In this document: piece by piece, positions 12,370-24,230 of the stretch
Layout: each line of letters opens with the position of its first letter
Position numbering within the stretch: the stretch's first letter is position 1
DNA from: Agarophyton chilense
Taxonomy: Eukaryota > Rhodophyta > Florideophyceae > Gracilariales > Gracilariaceae
Length of the DNA: 64,000 nt
Direction: 5' to 3'
Assembly: GCA_030374765.1 (NCBI GenBank)
Contig: JARGXX010000071.1
Location: 62,001-126,000 of the forward strand
Notes under the pieces: model-generated
Databases searched by the model: none
Told to the model about the DNA's origin: nothing
What the model saw: the letters and a program-made list of their open reading frames with translations, nothing else
Position numbers and translations under genes: made by a program

Positions 12370-13640
12370 TCAGCAAAACCAAATCTTCAGCGACGAGGTA
12401 ATTGTGAGTATGCCAATGGTTTGCAACGGACGGTCGTGTTGCATTATACCACCAAACTCATCTACACAAAAACCACCTCCATTGGAAAGGACCAAAGCAC
12501 CAGCATTCAACATCCATTCGACAGATCCAGGTACTTTCACTGCCATAAGAGTCAACCCTGTTGATGAGGTTCCAATTCAAGCCTTCAGAACAGAACGTGG
12601 AGAAACCTTCGCGGCGTAACGAATAATTTGGGATTTCGCTGTGCTGGGATCTCCGAAAAGCAAGAGGTGATATTCGCCACGAATTCGAGTACCCGATAGG
12701 TGTGTAAACCAAACACCACCAGTGAGATTCATGGAGACGATCAATTTCAGGAGAGACATGCCGTACATCTGAGCACACATACATCTGATGATCAGATTTC
12801 GAGCCTTCAACTGCCTTTTCGGCCTTCTCGACGCCCAGTGTGCTGCAAATAATTGCATTGATCCTTCTATGACGTGCAAAAATGATTTGTGGTCGTTGTT
12901 TGAAGCTAAACGGAAGGCAATTAGCATGAGTTCCACAGCTGTCTAATACCCCGTACGAAGTTCTTGTTCTATCGACGATGCAATGCTCCTGTGATGAACG
13001 CATCATCACCGAGCTTCACCGTATCAGCGATATAATCTGTGAGAATAACCAGCAGGGAGCGAGGGATGAAGCCGACGTCAAAATGCTGAACGTTATCTTG
13101 AACCTTGATCTCTTGATACTCTTGACGTCTTGGAGCGATTTCGGTCTTTGCGGTGAAATTGTGACGGTAACATGGCTTTTTGTCTGGCCTCGGACACCGT
13201 GAAGAAAGGTCAAACGAACTACTTATTGTAATATCGCCCGTAACTAGAATGAGTGCATGCAACTTGAATAAAAAAAACTCGCTTTGTTCCTCTCGCAACA
13301 CAATGCTTCCTGTTCTTGTAACGATACCAATTATTGATATAAGCTCATGAAGGTCACGGTTTTGCAATGCACTAACATTTCTCTTCACAGTGTCTGGTGA
13401 TGCCGGTACATGACAGAGTCGTGTATGTTCATACTTCTTCCTGCCCTCGACAGATTCATGCACGGTTTGAATTGCGCTTTCTACCTGGGAAATTGTTCTA
13501 TAGGGATCACTACAAATTGCGGTGAAGATATGAGGAGCAGATTTCCCAACTGACATTAAGACAATCTCCAGACCATAGCGGGCTTCATCATTGGTAGATT
13601 GGCCATTTTCAGTTACGAATTATAAATGCCAGACAAAACG
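12370..13640 (-). pseudogene. MCM9-like replicative helicase family ATPase, decayed
   Basis: The trace reads in MCM order. The N-terminal part is NDEARYGLEIVLMSV, with HELISIIGIVTRTGSIV and RRQEYQEIKVQDNVQ-FDVGFIPRSLLVIL, the MCM OB-fold region. After a frameshift near 12,960 the AAA+ core follows: GTRIRGEYHLLLFGDPSTAKSQ (Walker A), YAAKVSPRSVL, a TGA at 12577-12579, then TSSTGLTLMAVK, WMLNAGALVLSNGGGFCVDEF (Walker B) and GIMQHDR. The EYQEI/GDD wording and the short spacing fit MCM9 or MCM8 better than MCM2-7. MCM8/9 act in homologous recombination and DNA-damage repair in the nucleus. The part beyond Walker B, with the arginine finger, is lost. It is a relic of a host gene, not a functional copy. 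Confidence 0.75.
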
Positions 13641-14127
13641 CACGCCCCGTGCAAATATTGCGCGGGTAGTAGCCAAGGATTCGGCGGGGACGCGTGATCA
13701 ACGATGCAGGGGGCAGAATAGGGTGATTGAAAGCAACGATGCAGGCAACGAGGGAGAAAAAGTAGTTTTGGTAGATGGCGTGCGATGGTGAGTGGCAGAC
13801 GAAGCAGGGAGCATAAAGGCCAACATAGAGAGGACGGTGGGGGGTGCTTTGGAGACTAACAAGGCGTCACCAGGAGCACCGTTGCAAGCTCTGAAGCGGA
13901 CCTAATAGCAGCACGAGTGTGTTCACAAAGCTTCACAGGCGCTCTTGCGACAACTGGAGGCTACGCATATTCAAAGCTATCTAGCCGCAGCTTCGAATCG
14001 CTTTGTGTGTCCTATGGCTGGAGAAGCTGACTACGCGTAGTGCACACGTAGCGCGTTTGTGCCATGGACGCCCAAAGGGATGCGTGCTCGTGTAGCCGTT
14101 ACAAAAGTGGACCGATGCTAAGTATCA
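13641..14127. other. No recognisable feature
   Basis: Short interrupted frames only. A G-rich stretch near 13,670-13,900 has no visible repeat unit. Confidence 0.45.
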
Positions 14128-15517
14128 ATGCGTAAGCTTACGGTTCTCTGCCGACGTCCAAAACACCTGACGGCTGCGACGCCTTCACTCTTTATGCGCT
14201 CCCCCAACGTCCAACCTCTTCGCTGTCCCCGCCATTCGTTCTTCCCCCACCGTTGGCACCCCCCTAACGCTTACAACCCGTTACCCAACACAAGGGAGCC
14301 TTATCCTCTTTTTCTCCTTGCTAGTGCTTGCTACCGCCCCGTTTCTATGCTAACCTCAGCTCCACCCCGCTCAAACCACCACCACTACCACCAACCACAT
14401 TTCTCTCCTTCCTCGGCCCCTCCTCCTCCCTCTTTTTTGACCCTATTCATCTTCAAGCCCCAGCTCGCCGCGTACCACACGTCTACCGCGCTGCTCACGC
14501 CTTGGAATGCAGCTGCAGCCCGCCATCCCCATCCTCGCGCCGCAGCCCCCCCTTCTCCCTTCTCCTTTAGCGCTTTCACCAAAGCTGTATCCAACGCTGC
14601 TCGCTACCCACCCACATTTCGAAAACCAACGCTCCAACTGGCCGTTTTGTTGGAATCCCCGCACCGAGTGCTTCCATCTTTCATTTACCTTTGCCTCAAA
14701 TGTGGTCATTGTGATGCACATCTTCTCCACTGCCATCCCTGGTGCGACACACCTTCCCCGATTTCCTGCTAAATCCACTGCCAATCCCAACTTCGCCTTA
14801 ACAACTAACGTTTGTACAACCATCACCCGATCATATTCTTCCGAAGCAAACCCATTCCCAACTGTCCGTCACATTGCCAAATCCTCTCCACCGCCCCCCT
14901 CAGTGCGACACACCTTCCTCGATTTCCTACCAATGTCAATGCCAACCCCAAATCCGCCTTCACCACCAACGTTTGAACCACCACAACCAAATCATCATCT
15001 GCCGCCCCAGCCCCGTCCGCAACTAAACCCCGCACCAACTTCCGTTCAACTACTGCCCCAACCCCGTCCGCTACTAAATACTGCTCCAACTAAAACTCAA
15101 CCACCTCCCTCACTCCAACTATCTCTACGAACCCTCCCACGAACCACAATCCCGCCTTCACCAACTCCCACTCCATCACCACTCCCACGGCACCCCTCGA
15201 GGCACACCACACAACCGCTTGCACCAGTCCGGCGGTTGCTGCCCCACTTTAGTGCGCCCCTGCCCGCCCCACTTCCTTTCCTTCAAAGTACCGCCCTTCA
15301 CCAACCCAACTTCGCCCTTCTCTGTGCAATTTCTAATCTTGCGGTTACATGGATCAACGCTTGCTTTCCGCGAAATCTGCATTGTACCGTCCACACGTCC
15401 TACCTCTCCCACCTAGCATTAATACAAATATATGACTCTCCACGACGACTGTGTGGCCCCCGGCCAATCCGTCATCTTTCTATTCTGATCTGTCATAAAC
15501 ACCTCCTCTCTGACTAA
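14128..15517. repeat. C-rich tract with imperfect internal repeats
   Basis: The plus strand is strongly C-rich. Two units of about 80-90 bases, at roughly 14741-14825 and 14903-14990, share GTGCGACACACCTTCC, GATTTCCT and AACGTTTG in the same order. A second pair, at about 15004-15050 and 15054-15100, shares CCCCGTCCGC and ACTAAA. Plus-strand translations are Ser/Thr/Pro/Ala-rich. The minus strand gives a repeated VVQTLVVKA-LGLA-LVGNRGRCVA block. Which strand once coded, if either did, cannot be settled from two units. Confidence 0.5.
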
Positions 15518-15929
15518 TGTTTCGATTGTGTTATCTATGACCAAGAGCGAGGAGCTGCTGCGTTTGGGTCGTATTCACATTTCGAGGATCACAAATCCAG
15601 GCACAACGTTGCGGGTTTTCTATTTGAAAGAAATGAAAAGCAGCTCGCGAACCGTCCGGTTGCAATTGTACTCTTGAATCAAACACGGAAGAATAAGAGC
15701 GAATGTTAGCATGTTTGAACTCCACCATGTTCAGTAAACACGCGTGCCCCAACTTAATTGTATCTTAAAGATAGTATTGAAGTTGAGTGTAGTTTTCAGT
15801 AGCAACCAGGTGCAAACGTATTCTGTTGTAATACCCGTTCACCTTCCCTTCGAACGTTGGTGCCACTCGCAGAAGTTCTTTGCTGAAACGACTGGGATGT
15901 TTTCTTGATCGTTTTCGCCCATATTCTTC

Positions 15930-16754
15930 ATCTATCTCCTTAGAGTGCTGATCCGTGTCTTGCCTCGACCACCTACCAAAAATTCAATAAGGCCGGAAAC
16001 AAATGGGGCGACCATCGAAGTTTCGGAGCTCACATCGTACAAATCATCTTCGTCAGCAACTGCGCTCCACACTCTCACTAAAGGAGCACCAACGCTGGCA
16101 CATTCCTCAAAGTTGGCGAACGAGGCTATTCGTCATGCTGCATCCCTTGCTGCGACAGTAATTGCTCTCCGAGCTTTACCTCGTGTATATTAGCATGCAT
16201 TACTGCCAGAATTCCCTGCAGCGACTACGAAGCTCAAACTTGCCTTTGAAGCTTTGTCTACTGCCCCATCTAGCACTGTATATCTTCGAGCTCTGCGACC
16301 ACCTAACGAGATGGATATGATTCCCGGTCCGGTTTGCCCTTTTTGCATCCTTATTTCTAGCTGCACTCCGGCAACCACGTCGGGCGAGCTCCCCTTATTT
16401 CGTTTCGACAATTCTCTAATGCACACTAGTTTTATCCTTGGTGCTATCTCCAAGACTCTTTCACCGATTGTGGTACCTAAACGAGTTCCATGACCATGAT
16501 CGTCTTCGGCAGACCTGTACCCGGCGCCAGGGGCCACCCGTGTCTGCACTCGATCCCGCTGCTGCTCGCGACTGCTTCTGCAAGCAGTATCGATGATTTA
16601 TACAGTCACACCCAATCCTCTTCTGGTGGAAAACTTTCGGGGAATATGCACTCAAATCCACTGAGCTTCCATCTGATGCAATTGCCCCTGTGCGGTTTTC
16701 ATTGAACGAAATTGGTGAAATCATTTTGAATGATCTCTGTCGCGCTGGAATCAT
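15930..16754 (-). pseudogene. Subtilisin-family (S8, proteinase K-like) protease, decayed
   Basis: All three active-site blocks of a subtilase can be read in order. The Asp block GVTV-IIDTAC lies near 16,615 with a TAA inside it. The His block DDHGHGT lies near 16,500. A long stretch with APRIKLVCIRELSKR, GIISISLGG and LSFVVAAGNSG (the oxyanion-hole Asn) follows. ASFANFEECASVGAP and the Ser block SETSMVAPFVSGLIEFL lie near 16,000. Several in-frame stops and at least one frameshift break it. Proteinase K-like enzymes are secreted endopeptidases; the signal and propeptide regions are not recognisable here. It is a dead relic of a host gene. Confidence 0.75.
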
Positions 16755-17163
16755 TTAAATTCATAAACAATTGCCGTCTCTCTCGGCATCAGTGTACAAC
16801 AAGGTTGCTAGTCGGATCATCTGGTCTTGATGAACAGCGATAAATCGTCGGATTCGTCGAATCAGTTTGAGAGCCTTGCTTCCGCACTTGGCCTTGATCA
16901 TCTTTAAGTGTTTAAAGAGTATCACATATATTCACCTACTTTTTGTAAGATAGTGAACTCCTTTGTTTTGACAGAACTCTGATTGGCACCTCAAAGCCCT
17001 GATGGCCGTCTTCCCGGGGAATGACATCTCCACCGTCGTGGGCACGATGTTGCATTTGTTTCACGCCCCAGCCATTCTGCACCATACGCTCCCTCCGCGA
17101 CCGAGCCGGAAATTGAGCAACCGACTCCCGCCGACTTACTGACCACTGTTGCGTATTAATGCG
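16755..17163. other. No recognisable feature
   Basis: Short frames on both strands, no motif. A minus-strand frame at 16936-17175 is arginine-rich but unrecognised. Confidence 0.4.
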
Positions 17164-18033
17164 AGAGAAACACATGATCCGCTTCGATGTTTGGGGTTAC
17201 ATGTCTCCATGAACAAGTAATTCTTTAACCAACGCTTCTTGGAGTTCAAAAAGCATGTAATGGAACTTTCTCGCGAGGTGTCATCGGCGAAGTTCGGCAA
17301 GCGCGATATCGGAAACGAGCGATTGAATCTGGCGCCCAACGGACGAGGAGCTAGCCATGGCAACGTGTTCAGCAAATACTTCTTTGTGGATGCTGGACCG
17401 TTTCCCCGGTTTATATCGCAGAAGCTCCAGTTCACCAACATGATCGCACCTCCTGTCTTAACCATCACGCCGAATCAGTCACTGAGGCGCTGCATCAGCT
17501 GGGTGGAACGGGGAAATGGGATTCTTGTGCCGCTGGACACCGTTGAGCGTCTTGTGAGTGAGATGAGGGCGATAAAGGAACGTGATAACCATCTGGAGGA
17601 ACACGTTATGCGACAGTTTAAAGTGGTGACGGAGCGAAAACGGAAATAGAAGCAGAATCTGATGTAGGACACGAAGGAGGTGAGGTAGAGAGAGCACCAA
17701 CTCGAGGGTCGTGTTTCGCAGCTTGGGAGGGCTTTGAAGGGACTGAAGAGGGACAATGGGGGTGAAAGGGAGAGAAAAGAGGAAGAAGAGATTTGGATGG
17801 AGTCTTATTTACGACCAGTCGAAGGACAGAAGGGGGATGAGGGGAATGAAGGGAGTGTGGGGAAAAAGAGGGTATTAACTGCGGTAGATTTGGGACAGAG
17901 ATTGAGAAGGAAGATTGATAGTGAAGAGAAGAGTAAGAGGGTATTAGAGAGTGTTCTGGAGAAGGAGGAAGGGGTTGGGGCGATAGGTCGTTTGGGACAT
18001 GGGACGAATGAGTGCGGAGGCGGAGAGGACTGA
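17164..18033 (+). pseudogene. Coiled-coil protein of unknown function, interrupted by stops
   Basis: One plus frame runs through the region with a TAA near 17,218 and three TAG stops close together (17647-17649, 17665-17667, 17686-17688). The N-terminal part (SAKFGKRDIGNERLNLAPNG, YFFVDAGPFPRF) matches nothing I know. From about 17,540 a heptad-like coiled coil starts (LDTVERLVSEMRAIKERDNHLEE) and resumes after the stops (HQLEGRVSQLGRALKGLKRD). A Glu/Lys/Arg/Gly-rich tail ends in a TGA at 18031-18033. The frame is kept across all stops, so decay was by substitution. Function is unknown. Confidence 0.5.
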
Positions 18034-18382
18034 GTACGCCGAGGCAAGCGGTGGGAGCAGGTAGGGAGTGTACCCCGGTAGTTTTACGCGATGTTGTTTC
18101 TGGTGAAGCAATGGCCGGATAGAAAATGAGTTCTGGGTTCGGATGTGGGGGAAAGCAGTTGATTAAGTAAATATGTTTGACGAAAAATGGTTGCTGACTG
18201 GTGATGCTGGTGTTTTAGAACTGCGACTACAACTGTTCGATGTAACGGGAGTGGAAACGACATTTCCGAAAAATTAAAATTCTACAGTGCAACTGGTGTG
18301 AACTGACGCGAGCTTCAATTACACTAAAATTTTCAGGAGTTTGCGCTCCAACATAGCTATCTAGCACACTAAACTAGCATAC

Positions 18383-19461
18383 TGTGGGCGCCATCACGGG
18401 ACTGTGACGCAGGGGGCTAAAGTTAAAGCGAATAAAGGAATGAAAACGTGCTTCTCGTAGACTCAAAAGCCCCAAAAGATGAAAGCGGCCAAGAAAGAAC
18501 AAAGGCCGAAGCAGAAAACAGAAGAGTGTGGAGACCAAAAGGACTCAACCCAACACTAATGAAAAATTGAAAACAAACAGAGAGCACAGGCTCAATCTCT
18601 TGTAGAACTCCGACGACTTCTTAAAACTTCTTCAAACGACGCGCAACCCGAGACTTATGTCAAGGGCTACTAAGTGTCAGACACTCGGCTTCCGGTAAGA
18701 CACTCCGGATTTGAGACGATTTCTGCAGCCTACGTACTTCTGCGCCAACCAAAAGCACGCGTATACAATCCCTACAAGGCTTCCAGAGGAGAGCTAATGA
18801 CAGCGAGATATGCCTTCACTCATACACCCAAGCTGGCCTTTTACGGGAAAGGTTACACGGCACGTCGCCTGCGGACAGAATTCCGTCCAGCAAAACCGTC
18901 CGGAAACCACCAGGTCTTTCAACTGTCACTGTTACCCGAGCAAAAGCTCCAGTGGGGGCTCACAGCCGACAGAAGCGCCGTTGGTACACGCTGCCCGTCT
19001 CCCGTCCACGCCTAATGGCGCTTCAACCGGTCTTAGCGACGGTAGTGCCCCACCCCAATACGAGCTAGCGTTGCGCGCTTTGATGAATGACGATTAAAGT
19101 TGAATAGGTTGAAAGAATGATTGCAAGATGTGGGGGTGGGGGCTTGAAGTGTGTGTCGATGGCTTCCGGTGAGTCGAGACCGAAGTCGGCGACTCTTGAC
19201 CTCCTTTTATAGAGTTTTGAAGCATTCGGAACTACTCAGAAACTAATTTCTACCCTATGTGCTTCTAGGTTACTCCATTGGCTTCTAGAAGCCGTTGGAG
19301 CAGCACACTAACCAATCACGTTGCGCCAAATATGCCCAGCGTGGCGAAAATGAGACCATGACGTCAGCTACAGTAATGACGCTGATGTTCTAGCCGCGTC
19401 TGGCACACTCTACACGTGTGTGCCAGCAGTGCAGAACTTTCTACACATTCCGCGATTCACA
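18383..19461 (-). repeat. 3' LTR of element B
   Basis: The inner edge TGTGAATCGCG directly follows a purine-rich tract, and the outer edge is GGCGCCCACA, so I place the LTR at 1,079 bp. The R/U5 part is duplicated at 24075-24427. The right boundary rests on the terminal TGTG/CACA match and the adjacent purine tract, because the matching part of the 5' LTR is missing. U3 holds a TATAAAAG box, a CCAAT-type site and a TGACGTCA motif. It keeps an ATG (18392-18394) 13 bases inside the LTR end. Confidence 0.75.
19204..19366 (-). promoter_or_regulatory. U3 promoter motifs of element B
   Basis: Reading in the element's direction, there is a palindromic CRE-type TGACGTCA (19359-19366), ATTGGT (CCAAT box, about 19311-19316), a heat-shock-like TTCTAGAA (19283-19290) and a TATAAAAG box (19204-19211). 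Order and spacing fit a pol II promoter firing toward lower coordinates. Motif identity is seen; function is inferred. Confidence 0.55.
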
Positions 19462-19479
19462 CTACCCCAACCTCAAAGG
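19462..19479 (-). other. Polypurine tract of element B
   Basis: CCTTTGAGGTTGGGGTAG in the element's sense directly precedes the TGTG start of the 3' LTR. This is the usual place for the primer of plus-strand DNA synthesis. It is not pure purine. Confidence 0.5.
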
Positions 19480-19505
19480 TTGCCACGCCGCGGCGACCTG
19501 TAAAT

Positions 19506-22500
19506 CTAAACATCCAGAGGGCGCGGAACATATTTCTTCACACGACGAGCGTGTATCCCATTACGTGTGTACCGATCGTGTTGAGAAACCAAAGTATATC
19601 GGGGATGATTTTCCCTGACCACCCGACAAGGACCAAAGCATTTTTAAGAGAAAGCGGGCCACTTCACCGTATTGTTTAAAGCTTTTCCACGAGCCACAAG
19701 AACCAGATCACCGACTTCAATCTTCGTGATAGGGACTGTATCTTGATCAATTGTATTCCTTAGTGCGGAACGTTTAGCTCTGTGATTCAATGACGCTAGT
19801 GTTTCCAAAGCTCGAAACTCGCTCAAAGAGTCTCCATCCCGGGCTACAACACCACTTTCATCCGAAGTCATACGTGGCTTCACGCCGTAAAGTAACTCGA
19901 ACGGAGAGATTCCACTGGCAAGTTGTCTTCGTCGGTACCCGTAAAGAACTGAAGGCAACTGCTCGTCCCAATTCGAACGGTTTTCAAAGACTTTCTTTCC
20001 TATTGCTCTTTTGAGAGTACCAATCATTCTTTCTGCCCTTCCATTGGACATGGGTGCGTATGCCAAGACTGTCTTCCACTTGATGCCGTGATCATCCATC
20101 AACGCGACGAGAGACTTTGATGTAAAGCAAGTGGCATTGTCCGATACAATGACCCGAGGAAGGCCATAAGGAGAGATGATCTCTTTTCTAACGAATTATA
20201 TAACTTCTTGTGATGTGGATCCTTTTGTCGCCATAGCTAGAGGCCATCCGGTCAAGTGCTCGACGCAAACCAAAAGAAAGCGGTTTCCGAACTTAGTGGT
20301 AGGAAGAGGTCCAGCAAAGTCGATGGAAAAGACCTCAAAGAGAGAAGACATGGGGGTGTGAAGGTTACTATAGTAACGAGGAAGCGGGGCTAACCTCTGG
20401 CACTGGTCACAACTCTTGACATACTTGCTTATCTCTTCATACATGGAAGGCCACCAGTATCTCTCGGTGATGAACTTTCTCGTCGCCTTCAAGTCCCAAT
20501 GTCCTATTTCGTCGTGAAAAGACTTCATGATGGTACGTCGCATATTGATTTTAGGGACAACTCGTAACCAATTTGACACCCTTCTGAATAACTTGCCTTC
20601 CCACACCAGAAACATCTTCTCATTTCGTCTAATGGACCGGCGGGTAGATGCGTCACTTTCATCTATGGGCAAACCACACAGAAAACAAGCAATACTTGCA
20701 TATAGTGGCTCAAGACCGGAGAAGTCATCAGATTCACCCGATACGCAGACTAAGTCCCCTTCATCTTCTTCATTTTCGATCTTATCACCATGAGTAATTC
20801 TCGATAGGTAATCGGCGGCACCATTCTCTTTTCCGGCACGATACACGATTTCAAAGTCATACTCGGATAAGAAATCTAGCCAAAGAGCCAAACGCCCATG
20901 TATGTCACGCTTCTGAAAGGTGTATTTCAATGCCATATGGTCTGTAATGACTTTAAATGGAATCGACGAGAGCAAGTACACCCTGAACTTCTTCAGAGCG
21001 AATATCACAGCCAATGCTTCTCTTTCACATGCGGAATAGTTTCTTTCCGCAGCTGTCATAGTACGACTGGCGAACTGCAACGGATGTATCTTTCCATCTT
21101 CCTTTTTCTGGGAGAGAACCGCTCCGAGTGAGACGCTAGAGGCATCCGTCTCAACGATGAATGGCTGATCGAAGTCCGGGAATGACAACACTGGGGGCTC
21201 AGTCATCTTCTTCTTGAGACCATTGAAAGCTTCTAACATCTTTTCCGTCCAAGTCAGCGTTCTATTTCCAGAAGTGGCACTGTGAAGCACAGCGGAGGTT
21301 TCTGCAAAGTTTCTTATGAACCTTCGGTAGTACCCAGCTAGTCCAAGAAAAGATCTAAGTTCCGTAGTGGTAGTGGGAACTGGAGCGTCCTGGATTTTCG
21401 AGATCTTTTCCTTGTCTACGTGTACTCCACTTCCGTCGATGACATGACCTAGCAAGGAAACCTTTGACATGGCAAAGAAGCATTTCGACAGTTTTAGCTT
21501 CAGACCGTGCTCGGAGATGCGATCAACCACGATCTTGAGATGGACCACATGCTCTCTAAGACTTCGAGAGAAAACGACAACATCATCAATATAGACTCGA
21601 ACAAATGATAGGCCTTTCAGAACATGGTCCATCATCCGCTGGAAGGTTGACGGAGCATTCATGAGACCAAACGGCATGACTTCAAACATAAAGGTTCCAT
21701 ATCTGCAGACAAATGTCGTCATCTCTTTGCATTCCTCGGACATCTTCACTTGCCAGTACCCGGAGAAGAGGTCGAGGATGGTAAAAACAGAACAGCCTCC
21801 CAGTTCATCGAAAACCTCTTCCATGCGTGGTAACGGCCAGCGGTCGGCTTTCATCACTCGATTGAGCTCTCGATAGTCTACGCAAAATCTTGCACTACCG
21901 TCCTTCTTCGACGCAATGACAACTGGAAACGCCCAGGTAGAGTTAGAAGGGGTGATGATACCAGCTTCCAAAAGAAGATCGATTTCCTTGCGAACAAACT
22001 CATTGTGCTTGGGCGACATCCTCCTGGGTCTGAAATATATCGGCTTGTCAGTCGTAAGCTCGAAAGAATGTGAAACAGGCACATCTGCGGGGCACAAGTC
22101 CGTCACAGACCAAGCGAGGATATTAGAGTCCTCCAGACAAGAAACCAATTCATTTCTTTCGGTTTCTAGGATGTGACACAGTTTCGAAAGAAGCAAATTC
22201 TCATTTTGATGGCTGGTAGTCGCATCTAGCTGACCAACCTCTTCAGGAGTATCACATTGGTTCTTTTCCGTCAAAGCAACGACGAGCTCTTCATCATCTT
22301 CAGATGCAGTGTCAGAGTCAATCGCAGCACCAGAGTCGGAAGTGAAGTCTTCGCTATCGGTCTTATATCCACCTTCGTCCGGTGCCTCAACACGAGTATA
22401 GTCAAAGGCAAGCGTCACTCTCTTTCCGTTGATTTTCATCTTGACATGCTGGTTTCCGAGATCTAGACAGGCTTGAAAGGCTTCAAGAATAGGACAACCC

Positions 22501-24230
22501 ACGATAACGTCAAACGGAGGACCTTCAATCACGAGAAAGTCTAACGGAACAGAGACTCCACCGAATGATATCGGGAGATCATAGAGTATTCCCTTACATA
22601 CTGCACTTTGTCCATTCGCAACGGTTATCTTCTTTGTGGTGTCCTTGGGCTCCAATGCTAATTTCTCACATAGCTTAGATGACATGAGGTTGGGAACAGC
22701 TCCAGAGTCAAGCAAAGCTTCGGTCTCAGTACCATATACCATGACAGGAACCGCCTTGAGACGCCTAGGTTGCTTTCCGACTGGACCAACGAAGGGACGA
22801 CGAACCTTGCTTTTACGCCCGATGAGCTTACGAATATCTTTCTTAGCGTCATCTGCATCTCCTCTGATAAGTTGTCCAAAGGTTAGTCCAGACGAGGCAT
22901 TTGCCAACTCAGTGAGAACATTATACTTGCTAGCGTGATCTTGAAGACTCTCTTTCTTTGATTTCTTCTGCTTCGACTTCTTTGGTTTCTGTTCATGAAC
23001 CTTTGGTCTTCGAACTCTCTCGTCACTTCGAGCTGGATTAAGTAAGAACGGAATGGGTGCACCATTATCTGAACGGCGCTGTTTTGGCAGAGCTTCGCCA
23101 TCAGCACTTCTCTTGGTTGTGGCAACTAAATCAACCTCATCAGACCTCTCGGTGACAATTGAGACAGGATCGGGTCCCTTTTGACTTTCCTTTGCAGTTC
23201 CAGGATCTTCGTTCGTACCCCATACTTTACGAGTTTCTTCTGGTCGAATTCTCCTCCAACAGGTGATCTCTGAGTGTCCAAGCTTTTCACAACGAGAGCA
23301 TCTTGTATCTCGATGGGGGTTTGAATCGCACTGCGATGCGTAATGTCCAGGTTTTCTACAGTACGAGCAAGTCCTTTCATAGTCTTTGCGCTCCGTCTGG
23401 GATTTCTTCATCATCAGTGAAAGCTGTGCAAACTGCTCAGAGAGTTTGTCAACCCTGGATTCCAAAGCGTGAGAAGCTACTTCTTCAGAGAACTTTTGAT
23501 TCTGAACGATCCGCTTAGGAGGTGTGTTGAAGGGGACCCGACTACCCATCGCCTTCCTGGCAGCGTCAAAGGCTTTTACTTGTGCCTTTAACTCATCATA
23601 ATCATCTGCACCACGGAAAACAACGAACTGGGCAAGATCAGCGTATGCCATTACTGCTTTCTTCAATAAACCAAACTTAGCTTTGGCATTGAATCCCGCC
23701 TTCATAAAGAGGTTGTCCATTTGACTCAAGGAACCAACCAAATCCGCATAATCTAGTTTAGCGGAGATTGCAAGGCGTATGTCTTCTTCGGGCTCTTCAA
23801 CCTTTCCAAAGCGTGTAATGAAAGCTTGCTTTACGGATCGGTAGTCTTTGGCTTCATCACGAAGTGAGCCATTCACCGCATATAAATCGTAGTAGAACTC
23901 GAACGCTTTGTCTTCGAGAAAACCGAGCAACTCAAGAGCCATATCTTCATCAGATTTTCCTCTCATCGCGACATTCTCGAAGTAAAAGAAAAACTTAACA
24001 ACATCGATGGAAGATCCGTCAAAGCTTGTAAAAACGGAACCGGGATCAGTAGAACCGCCTCCTCGAGAGTACCATGTGGGCGCCACCACGGGACTGTGAC
24101 GCAGGGGGCTAAAGTTAAAGCGAATAAAGGAATGAAAACGTGCTTCTCGTAGACTCAAAAGCCCCAAAAGATGAAAGCGGCCAAGAAAGAACAAAGGCCG
24201 AAGCAGAAAACAGAAGAGTGTGGAGACCAA
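19506..24230 (-). pseudogene. Gag-Pol polyprotein of element B, nearly intact (one stop, one frameshift)
   Basis: One frame of 1,344 codons encodes Gag (about residues 60-240), two CCHC zinc knuckles (288-301, 311-324), protease (LLDSGA, D508), RT (motif A D820; YIDD 880-883), RNase H (first Asp D1029) and the start of integrase (His1239, His1244, Cys1274, Cys1277; D1304). A single TAA at 20196-20198 interrupts integrase; the same frame continues with VSDN (second Asp) and AERMIG (Glu) to 19644. After a frameshift near 19,650 a GPY/F-like end (FGPCRVVRENHPRYTLV) runs to a TAG at 19506. There is no chromodomain. The open frame reaches back through the PBS into the LTR. Confidence 0.85.
24061..24074 (-). 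other. Primer-binding site of element B
   Basis: TGGTACTCTCGAGG begins directly at the LTR end with no spacer, as expected for pairing to a tRNA 3' end finishing in ACCA. The primer tRNA is not identifiable from the window. The site is also read as coding in the Gag frame. Confidence 0.55.

Noticed and set aside
19416-19679. Plus-strand frames with a Cys/His pattern (CQQC...HYPNLKGCH) resembling a zinc finger
   Set aside because: The opposite strand reads the GPY/F end of the element B integrase (FGPCRVVRENHPRYTLV...) through the same bases, so the Cys/His pattern is a shadow.
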